A DNA stretch of 16,025 nucleotides, taken from contig JAEYGD010000375.1 in assembly GCA_023402505.1 (NCBI GenBank), positions 1 to 16,025 of the forward strand, read 5' to 3'. Shown here one piece after another: positions 7,101 to 11,617 of the stretch. Made by a program: the position numbers and the translations under genes. Each line of letters opens with the position of its first letter. Position 1 is the first letter of the stretch. Source of the DNA: Actinomycetes bacterium (GTDB lineage: Bacteria; Actinomycetota; Actinomycetes; Mycobacteriales; Micromonosporaceae). The notes under the pieces are model-generated. The model did no database searches and was not told the origin of the DNA. It saw only the letters and a program-made list of their open reading frames with translations.

Positions 7101-8543
7101 TACGCGGCGCTCGACGGTGACCCGGGGACGGCCTGGCTGGCGGACACCGGCGACCTCCGGCCCACGCTGCGACTGAGCTGGAGCGGGAAGCGACGGATCA
7201 GCGAGCTTCGGCTCCGGCCGGCCGAGCTGCCGGCCGGGTCGTCGCCGACGCAGGTCGAGGTCGTCACGCCGGCCGGCGGCCGGGTGGTCCCGGTCGGGCC
7301 GGACGGGGTGGTCCGCTTCCCGGCCGTCAACACCGACCGGATCGAGATCGTGGTGCGGGAGCTGGACACCCGGGTGGCCGACCCACGCGGCAACTGGACG
7401 GCCACGGCGGGCATCGCCGAGGTGGAGATCCCCGGCCTCGGGGGACTGCTGCGGCCGTTGTCGACCGCGACGCGGGTCGCCGAGCCCTGCGGGTCCGGGC
7501 CCGTCGTCGAGCTGGCCGGCGCCCGGTACGCGACCGCCGTCGAGGGGACGTACGCCGACGTGCTGGCCGGCCGTCCCCTGCCGGTCGAGGTCTGCGGCGC
7601 GGGCGGTCCCCTGGTCGACGTGCCGGCCGGCGCCCACCGGCTGGCCACGTCGCCGTCGGCCGGTTTCCTGGTCCAGGACGCCGCGCTGCGCCCGGAGGGC
7701 GTGGCGGCGGCCGCCCGGCACCGGGACGTGACGGTCCTCGACTGGGCGCCCACCGAGCGGCGGGTGCGGATCGCCGCCGGCGAGCAGGCGTTGCTGGTGG
7801 TTCCCGAGAACGCGAACGCGGGATGGACGGCGACGCTGGACGGGCGCACGCTGACCGCCACCCGCGTCGACGGGTGGCAGCAGGCGTGGGTGGTCCCCGC
7901 CGGTGGTGCCGGTGAGGTGCGGCTGCTGTTCACCCCGGACCGGGCCTACCGGACCGCCCTGGCCGTCGGTGCCCTGGCCGTCCTGGCGGTGCTGCTCATG
8001 GCGGTGCTGCCGGTACGCCGACGGCTCACGGTGGGTGCCGGGACACCCGCCGAGGGCCCGCCGTGGCTGATCGGCGGCCTGCTGGTCGGACTGCTCGCCG
8101 CGCTGGGTGGGGTGCTGCCGGTGGCCATCGTGCTGGCCGCGATGCTGCTGCGGCAACTCGCCGCCCGGGCGCTTCCGCTGGTCGTCTTCGGCGGCATCAC
8201 CGTCGCCACCGTGGTCGCGGTGGCCGGCCGGCTGCAGGGTCACGGCCAGGCGTGGGCGTACGGGCCGTGGGTGCAGGCGGCGATGCTGGTCGCCATCGGC
8301 GCGGTGGCCGCCGCGGTGGCACCGGTGCCCGGCGCGCTGCCGGACGGCGGTCCGCGAGGGCCGGTGGCGGCCGCGTCCGGACCGGATCCGGCCGGGCCGG
8401 TCGCGTCCGGACCGGATCCGGCGGAACCTGTCCCGTCCGGACCGGCTCTGGCGCCGGGCGGAGAAGACCGTGATGATGTGACGCCGGGCGTCGACGAGGA
8501 TGCGCCGGTCGACCGGGACGAGCGCGGAACGGGTACTCGATGA
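4119..8543 (+). CDS. aftD: AftD-type alpha-(1->3)-arabinofuranosyltransferase (DUF3367 GT-C family)
   Basis: The 1474-residue size and architecture match mycobacterial AftD (about 1400 residues), which uses decaprenyl-phosphate arabinose to branch arabinan outside the membrane. The N-terminal GT-C half (about 30-600) has many helices; an early loop holds F-D62-T-K-L-D66-L, acidic residues of the kind used by GT-C enzymes, and a later loop holds F383-R-N-V-H-K-L-D. Extracytoplasmic beta modules follow: two discoidin (F5/8 C)-like domains near 737-867 (A-I-D-G-E-W-G-T-A-W) and 980-1104 (A-L-D-G-D-P-G-T-A-W), probably carbohydrate-binding. Three or four helices (about 1270-1404) precede a Pro/Asp-rich cytoplasmic tail with a 10-residue repeat. 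The ATG at 4119 overlaps the VWA stop (ATGA) and has GGAG 8 nt before it; a GTG at 4110 is possible but less likely. The exact acceptor in this organism is unknown, and essentiality cannot be assumed. Confidence 0.9.
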   Translation: MIRTRLRAPRRDDPPAEAGPPAVAEVGRRAVQVVRRAPGTALALLLLTVIAFVQRPGQVTFDTKLDLAANPLHFMARALHLWNPEATFGELQNQAYGYLFPMGPFFGLGQVLGVPPWITQRLWTALLLGLAFYGLLRLARALGIGSEPTRYAAALGYALAPRVLTEVGALSSETLSAAMLPWVLLPLVTVRRIGSPRRAAALSALAVLGMGGINAAVVLLALVLPGIWLLTRRWDRDHLRLVGWWCVCVVGVCLWWIVPLLLLGQYSLPFLDYIESSTTTTAVASLFQAVRGTNQWVAYIVQGDPWWPAGWLLIDNPVLMALTAVVALVGLAGLAGNLLPERRFLVLGFLAGLTLLTIGYVGSLDSPLSAQVRDLLDGPLAPFRNVHKLDPVLRLPLMLGFAHGVDAWVSRLHHAAARRRPGLRLRPLVFVPVLLVVLGAAAPAWLGQLRPGPGWSDLPAHWRAAATWLADRDALARTLMVPGSGFGQYEWGRSVDEPLQALAGAPWAVRHQIPLGSEGNTRMMDTVETALASGRGSAGLADFLARSGIRHLLLRNDLDRTQVDAPPVTVLRRALADSPGIARVATFGTTTRFGRTPGSPVDAGIGPLPAVEVYEVQRPAPAASAVLTDDVPVVSGGPESLLPLLEQELVARDRPVVLAGDRPDPAAEPAGVGKSWIVTDGLRRRERDIGRVRDHLSQTLTSTEAGRLDRVALDLSPFTAGEHQTVATYQGIREVTASTAASFVDNLTPADPSHLPFAAIDGEWGTAWRSAPLAGPVGQWLEVHLDTPRPVTSISLAFVNDLGVGWPVTRFRIDTDQGSVNHDVAQALGAHPYYTLPGSTSRVRITVLAVADGRLDGGVGIRELTIPDTTPRRALRAPTDLPGDFTGPVAWSFSRDPAARPACFAGSAEPDDAATGGPVTGLRPSGTVVRCDRFLARAGEEPLGLDRLFRAPTAGTYRMALNAVPRPGGRLTLPDVAVTADVSSYLAGDPAVGAYAALDGDPGTAWLADTGDLRPTLRLSWSGKRRISELRLRPAELPAGSSPTQVEVVTPAGGRVVPVGPDGVVRFPAVNTDRIEIVVRELDTRVADPRGNWTATAGIAEVEIPGLGGLLRPLSTATRVAEPCGSGPVVELAGARYATAVEGTYADVLAGRPLPVEVCGAGGPLVDVPAGAHRLATSPSAGFLVQDAALRPEGVAAAARHRDVTVLDWAPTERRVRIAAGEQALLVVPENANAGWTATLDGRTLTATRVDGWQQAWVVPAGGAGEVRLLFTPDRAYRTALAVGALAVLAVLLMAVLPVRRRLTVGAGTPAEGPPWLIGGLLVGLLAALGGVLPVAIVLAAMLLRQLAARALPLVVFGGITVATVVAVAGRLQGHGQAWAYGPWVQAAMLVAIGAVAAAVAPVPGALPDGGPRGPVAAASGPDPAGPVASGPDPAEPVPSGPALAPGGEDRDDVTPGVDEDAPVDRDERGTGTR
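8372..8461 (+). repeat. Three imperfect 30-nt tandem repeats encoding the AftD tail
   Basis: Copies begin at 8372, 8402 and 8432. The first two share the 21-nt stretch 8372-8392/8402-8422, with core GTCCGGACCGGATCCGGC; the third keeps the first 12 nt or so (CGTCCGGACCGG). They encode a decapeptide of the form S-G-P-D-P-A-x-P-V-x. The period is a multiple of three, so copy-number change would keep the frame. Confidence 0.85.
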
Positions 8544-9361
8544 GCACTGCTGACACGGCCGCCGGAGGCGCGGCCCGCCGCCGGTTCGCCACGCTGGGCA
8601 GGTCGGTGGCCCTGTTCCGGGCGTTCCTCGTGGAGCAGACCGATCCGGACCGGTTCTACGGACTGCTCGCCGAGGACTCCGTACGGCAGGTGCTCGGCTA
8701 CGCGCCGCTCGCCGGCCGGACGGTGCTCGACGTGGGCGGCGGTCCGGGTTACTTCGCCTCGGCCTTCCGGGCGGCCGACGCCCGGTACGTGGGGCTCGAC
8801 CCGGATGTCGGCGACTTCTCGGCGGGCGGGGAGTCGGTCTCGGGGATGCTGCGGGGCAGCGGCACCGCCCTCCCGGTCGCCACCGGCGCCGTCGACGTGA
8901 CCTTCTCGTCGAACGTGCTCGAACACGTGGCGGAGCCCGACCGGATGCTCGACGAGATGGTCCGGGTGACCCGGCCCGGGGGCGTGCTGTTCGTGTCGTA
9001 CACGCCGTGGCTGTCCCCGTGGGGCGGGCACGAGACGGCGCCCTGGCACTACCTCGGGGGCGATCGTGCCCGCCGGCGCTACCAGCGCCGTAACGGTCGT
9101 CCGCCGAAGAACCGCTTCCGCGAGACGCTGTTCCCGACGTCGATCTCCCAGATTCTCCGCTGGGCCCGGAGCAACCCGGGGGTCGAGGTGCTGGACGCGC
9201 TGCCCCGTTACCACCCGTGGTGGGGACGGTGGGTGATCCGGGTGCCGGGGGTACGGGAGGTCGTCGCCTGGAACTTCCTGCTGGTCCTGCGGCGGCTCGG
9301 ACCCGAAACGTCCGGCACGGCCGGAAAAACAGAGCTGACCGGGGGTCGCGTTGCTATGTGA
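8540..9361 (+). CDS. Class I SAM-dependent methyltransferase (Methyltransf_11 type)
   Basis: The 273-residue product contains motif I V62-L-D-V-G-G-G-P-G-Y71, the acidic end of strand 2 (V-G-L-D-P-D), and the later V-T-F-S-S-N-V-L-E-H segment typical of Methyltransf_11 enzymes. It should transfer a methyl group from S-adenosylmethionine; the substrate cannot be read, but a lipid or sugar of the envelope pathway is suggested by position. The C-terminal 90 residues are rich in Trp, Arg and hydrophobic residues and may associate with the membrane. A counterpart is probably Rv0224c, encoded beside GT4 and DUF3068 genes in M. tuberculosis. The ATG overlaps the aftD stop by ATGA; the ribosome site is weak (GGAACGGG region), so translation likely depends on coupling. 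The stop at 9359-9361 overlaps a GTGAC-N6-GTAAC repeat. Confidence 0.9.
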   Translation: MSTADTAAGGAARRRFATLGRSVALFRAFLVEQTDPDRFYGLLAEDSVRQVLGYAPLAGRTVLDVGGGPGYFASAFRAADARYVGLDPDVGDFSAGGESVSGMLRGSGTALPVATGAVDVTFSSNVLEHVAEPDRMLDEMVRVTRPGGVLFVSYTPWLSPWGGHETAPWHYLGGDRARRRYQRRNGRPPKNRFRETLFPTSISQILRWARSNPGVEVLDALPRYHPWWGRWVIRVPGVREVVAWNFLLVLRRLGPETSGTAGKTELTGGRVAM

Positions 9362-9373
9362 CCTGGTAGTAAC
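9358..9373 (+). promoter_or_regulatory. Candidate GlnR/MtrA-like box upstream of DUF3068
   Basis: GTGAC-N6-GTAAC, a direct repeat with 11-nt period, overlaps the methyltransferase stop and lies 57 nt before the DUF3068 start. The form resembles the gTnAc-N6-GaAAc boxes described for the response regulators GlnR and MtrA of actinomycetes. Similar repeats occur upstream of the DUF6230 gene. Assignment to a specific regulator is a guess. Confidence 0.4.
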
Positions 9374-9412
9374 CTCGCGGCCATCTCACTGATCGACACC
9401 GGCGAAACTAGC

Positions 9413-9426
9413 TCCTCCAGGGAGGA
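9413..9426 (+). promoter_or_regulatory. Small hairpin covering the DUF3068 ribosome binding site
   Basis: TCCTC (9413-9417) pairs with GAGGA (9422-9426) across a CAGG tetraloop, burying the GGAGG (9421-9425) that lies 4 nt before the ATG at 9430. Five base pairs are weak, so it may modestly tune translation rather than switch it. Confidence 0.35.
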
Positions 9427-9429
9427 AAC

Positions 9430-10536
9430 ATGAAGCACCGCGCCATCGGTGCCGTGCTGTTCGGCGTCGGCGGACTGCTCCTGGCGCTGGCCGCCGGGTT
9501 GGTGTTCGTCGTCAAGCCAGCGATGACCAAGCTGCCCTACGATCTGGATCCCTCGACGTCCGTCGCCGTGGCGAAGGGTGCGACCTTCCTCCAGATCAAG
9601 GACGGCAAGGCCGAGATCGTCCAGGGCTCGGACCTGAGGTCCACCGTCCTGGTCACCCCGCAGCCCGGGGCGACCAGCGAGCTGTCGGGCGACCTCGACG
9701 GCAAGGCGGTCGTGTGGAAGGTCGGCCAGACGGTGGACCGGACCGACACCAAGGAGCTGGTCAGCGCGTACGGTGCCGCGCTGGCGCTGGACCGGGTCTC
9801 CGGGGCCGCGCTGGACTGGGAGGGCCAGTACCTCGACGACACCGGGACCCGCGAGAAGGTGCCGTTCTCCGGCCAGATCTACAAGTTCCCGTTCAACACG
9901 GAGAAGAAGAACTACGAGGTCTTCGACCGTGACCTGCGGGCGACCCGGATCGCCGAGTTCAAGGGCACCGAGACCATCGAGGGCATCGAGGCGTACCGCT
10001 TCGAGCAGGTCATCAACGAGGAGCGCCTGAACCTCGCGGAGGACCGCGTGAAGCTGCTGCTCGGGCAGTTCGCGCCGGAGGCCACCACCGGCCAGGTGGT
10101 CTACAGCAACACCCGGACCCTGTGGATCGACCCGGTCACCGGCTCCTTCCTGAAGGTGCGCGAGGTGCAGCGCAAGACGCTGGTGCCGGACGCCGGGACG
10201 CCCACCACGCTGCTGAACGCCGACTTCTCGTACGACGAGGAGACGATCGCGTCCTCGGCGGACCGGGCCGGTGAGAGCCGGCAGAGCCTGACCCTGCTCA
10301 GCGTGTGGGCACCGATCGGTCTGGCCGTGCTGGGGCTGCTGCTCGTCGTGGTCGGCGTGCTGGTGGCCCGCCGGAGCGGGGCGGCCCCCGCGGTCGAGGC
10401 GCGGCACCGGGCCGACTCGGCGCCCGCCGCGCTGGACGACACTCGGGTGGACCAGGAGCCGGTCCGCGACGACGCTGCGACCGACCCCGACGTGCCGGCG
10501 CAGCGGCACGCGCCGGGTGAGGTCGAACGGCGCTGA
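9430..10536 (+). CDS. DUF3068 (PorA-like family) membrane protein
   Basis: The 368-residue product has an N-terminal membrane helix (about 5-29), a cysteine-free extracytoplasmic domain of about 255 residues, a second helix (about 288-312), and a cytoplasmic Ala/Asp/Pro/Arg-rich tail. The stretch G-Q-I-Y-K-F-P-F-N-T-E-K-K-N-Y near residues 149-163 is a hallmark of DUF3068. The family is restricted to actinobacteria; newer annotations link it to PorA-type porins, and the M. tuberculosis member Rv0227c is a membrane protein in a gene group with a GT4 and a methyltransferase. Here it follows the methyltransferase by 68 nt, so it can be read from the aftD transcript, but an upstream GTNAC repeat and a hairpin over its ribosome site suggest extra control. 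Its two-helix topology argues against it being a pore by itself. A strong terminator follows directly. Confidence 0.88.
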   Translation: MKHRAIGAVLFGVGGLLLALAAGLVFVVKPAMTKLPYDLDPSTSVAVAKGATFLQIKDGKAEIVQGSDLRSTVLVTPQPGATSELSGDLDGKAVVWKVGQTVDRTDTKELVSAYGAALALDRVSGAALDWEGQYLDDTGTREKVPFSGQIYKFPFNTEKKNYEVFDRDLRATRIAEFKGTETIEGIEAYRFEQVINEERLNLAEDRVKLLLGQFAPEATTGQVVYSNTRTLWIDPVTGSFLKVREVQRKTLVPDAGTPTTLLNADFSYDEETIASSADRAGESRQSLTLLSVWAPIGLAVLGLLLVVVGVLVARRSGAAPAVEARHRADSAPAALDDTRVDQEPVRDDAATDPDVPAQRHAPGEVERR

Positions 10537-10564
10537 GAACGGGCGGGCGGAGGCCCGCGTACGC

Positions 10565-10602
10565 GGAAGGGCGGGCCGGTGGTCCGCCCTTCCCGTGTTT
10601 TT
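10565..10602 (+). terminator. Intrinsic terminator of the aftD-DUF3068 operon
   Basis: GGAAGGGCGGGCC (10565-10577) pairs with GGTCCGCCCTTCC (10581-10593) around a 3-nt loop, giving 13 pairs including one G-U, followed by CGTG and five T residues (10598-10602). This is the clearest terminator in the window and separates the envelope operon from the DUF6230 region. Confidence 0.9.
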
Positions 10603-10620
10603 CGCCTACCTTCCGTGCTC

Positions 10621-10636
10621 GTTACTAAATCGTGAC
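10621..10636 (-). promoter_or_regulatory. Candidate GlnR/MtrA-like box, site 1
   Basis: The plus strand reads GTTAC-N6-GTGAC, so the minus strand reads GTCAC-N6-GTAAC: a direct repeat of 11-nt period at the left edge of the AT-rich island. It is about 300 nt before the DUF6230 start. Confidence 0.35.
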
Positions 10637-10724
10637 CGCTCGATGGTTTGGCTACTGAAAGTAATAGACGTGTACGCATATGCCCGATTGACCCTCGGTT
10701 GGACTTTACAAAAATTCGTTTCCT

Positions 10725-10740
10725 GTCAACTCGGCGTGAC
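10725..10740 (-). promoter_or_regulatory. Weak GlnR/MtrA-like box, site 2
   Basis: The plus strand reads GTCAA-N6-GTGAC. Spacing matches the neighbouring sites, but one half-site departs from GTNAC, so this is the least certain of the four. Confidence 0.2.
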
Positions 10741-10767
10741 GACGCCGGCTCGCACCGTCAGGCGGCT

Positions 10768-10783
10768 GTTACCGCGGGGTGAT
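10768..10783 (-). promoter_or_regulatory. Candidate GlnR/MtrA-like box, site 3
   Basis: GTTAC-N6-GTGAT on the plus strand (ATCAC-N6-GTAAC on the minus) ends 7 nt before the possible -35 hexamer at 10791, a usual place for an activator. Confidence 0.35.
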
Positions 10784-10790
10784 CAGGGGG

Positions 10791-10819
10791 TTGTGACGCG
10801 GGCCGCAGCGGTGCACCAT
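10791..10819 (+). promoter_or_regulatory. Candidate promoter of the DUF6230-DUF6114 operon
   Basis: TTGTGA (10791-10796) and CACCAT (10814-10819) are spaced by exactly 17 nt. The predicted start near 10826 gives a leader of about 100 nt. GTNAC repeats flank it on both sides. The -10 hexamer matches TATAAT at only three positions. Confidence 0.35.
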
Positions 10820-10831
10820 CACTGCACATTC

Positions 10832-10847
10832 GTTACCCGCCGGTAAC
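10832..10847. promoter_or_regulatory. Palindromic GlnR/MtrA-like box or operator, site 4
   Basis: GTTACCCGCCGGTAAC is a perfect 6-bp inverted repeat with a 4-nt centre and also fits GTTAC-N6-GTAAC in both directions. It sits just downstream of the predicted transcription start, where a bound protein would block transcription. A TetR- or MarR-type repressor site is an alternative reading of the palindrome. Confidence 0.5.
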
Positions 10848-10915
10848 AGGTGGCGGGCTCCGGTTCGGACCGTCCGCCTCCGCCGACCGGCCACCCGCGC
10901 GCCAACCACCCCCCG

Positions 10916-10921
10916 AGGAGG
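10916..10921 (+). promoter_or_regulatory. Consensus ribosome binding site of the DUF6230 gene
   Basis: AGGAGG lies 5 nt before the GTG at 10927 and fixes this start against the downstream in-frame ATG codons within the signal segment. Confidence 0.8.
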
Positions 10922-10926
10922 GCTCC

Positions 10927-11538
10927 GTGCAGGATCGGTTCGACAACCCGGGTCGTACCCGGTGGCGGCGCTTCGCCGCGCTCATGGTGCCGGCGACCGC
11001 GGTCGCCGGTGCGATCGTCTTCGGTATGTCGAACGGCGCGATCGCGGCGTCGTTCGCGGTCTCCGGCCAGACCTTCAAGGTCTCCGCCAGCGAGCTGCGC
11101 GGCGACGGCTTCGTGCAGTACGGCGGCACCGTGGCGGAGAAGGACGGCACGAAGCACCCGATCGCCATCGCCGGCATCCGCGACGCGAAGCTGTACGACC
11201 TGTGCCAGTCCGTGAAGGTGCCCGGCGCCCCGGTCGTGCTCACCATCAACGCCGGCGGCGGCGGCAAGCCGGCCGTGGCCAGCGAACTGCTCATCGAGAT
11301 GGACACGCTCGAGGGCGACGCCGAGTTCAAGAACATCAACATCGGCCAGGACGCCTCCACCCTGAGCGGCGGCCCGAACGGCGCCAAGGGCGACGCGAAG
11401 GCCTTCGGCCAGCAGTCCGACACCATCATCGTCAAGGGCCTGCGCCAGGTGGCGCGCTCCACCCACGCCGGGACGTTCAACCTGACCGGCCTCAAGCTTG
11501 CGGTCAACGTGGGCGAGGACGCCAAGGAATGTTTCTGA
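10927..11538 (+). CDS. DUF6230 family secreted or membrane-anchored protein
   Basis: The 203-residue product begins with a basic stretch (R10-T-R-W-R-R15), a hydrophobic segment (about 17-34) and G-A-I-A-A41, which could be a signal peptidase site or an uncleaved anchor. The rest is small, rich in Gly, Ala, Lys and Val, probably beta-structured, with two cysteines (C93 and C202, the next-to-last residue) that may form a disulfide. Members in actinomycetes have often been labelled cholesterol esterase, but I see no catalytic Ser-His-Asp signature, so that name should not be carried over. DUF6230 genes are commonly followed by a DUF6114 gene, as here, 79 nt downstream, so the two are likely partners at the cell surface. 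GTG start with consensus AGGAGG. A hairpin after the stop may lower downstream expression. Confidence 0.85.
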   Translation: MQDRFDNPGRTRWRRFAALMVPATAVAGAIVFGMSNGAIAASFAVSGQTFKVSASELRGDGFVQYGGTVAEKDGTKHPIAIAGIRDAKLYDLCQSVKVPGAPVVLTINAGGGGKPAVASELLIEMDTLEGDAEFKNINIGQDASTLSGGPNGAKGDAKAFGQQSDTIIVKGLRQVARSTHAGTFNLTGLKLAVNVGEDAKECF

Positions 11539-11548
11539 CCTGACCACC

Positions 11549-11580
11549 GGGGCCCGCGGAGGGCATGCTCCGCGGGCTCC
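11549..11580 (+). terminator. Intercistronic hairpin, possible attenuator
   Basis: GGGGCCCGCGGAG (11549-11561) pairs with CTCCGCGGGCTCC (11568-11580) around a 6-nt loop: 13 pairs, one G-U. No T-run follows (TTCCCTG), so it is better viewed as a partial terminator or an mRNA 3' end stabiliser between DUF6230 and DUF6114 than as a full stop. Confidence 0.6.
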
Positions 11581-11606
11581 TTCCCTGCCCCGTCCCCTCA
11601 TCCGGC

Positions 11607-11612
11607 AGGAGG
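11607..11612 (+). promoter_or_regulatory. Consensus ribosome binding site deciding the DUF6114 start
   Basis: AGGAGG lies 5 nt before the GTG at 11618. It favours this start over the longer frame reaching back to 11498, which would overlap the DUF6230 gene. Confidence 0.85.
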
Positions 11613-11617
11613 CGTAC

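Larger units (their letters stand above)
10603..10926 (+). promoter_or_regulatory. Gene-free control region upstream of the DUF6230 gene
   Basis: No credible coding sequence lies in these 324 nt; the frame crossing it has no ribosome site and reads through the terminator. About 10621-10740 is only some 47 percent GC, far below its surroundings, and includes the A/T-rich TTTACAAAAATT near 10705-10716. Downstream is a promoter-like pair and several GTNAC-N6-GTNAC repeats, listed separately. The remaining 60 nt before the gene form a C-rich leader. Confidence 0.6.

Noticed and set aside
6036..8243. Very long open frame on the minus strand across aftD
   Set aside because: Its translation is Arg/Gly/Pro/Gln/His-rich low-complexity sequence without domains, a usual artefact opposite high-GC genes. 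The plus strand encodes a clear AftD.
10517..10846. Possible small gene across the terminator and AT-rich island
   Set aside because: It overlaps the DUF3068 3' end and a strong terminator, has no ribosome site, and its sequence is unlike a protein.
10927..11538. Cholesterol esterase function for the DUF6230 protein
   Set aside because: No lipase Ser-His-Asp motif or alpha/beta-hydrolase pattern; the name seems to be inherited annotation.
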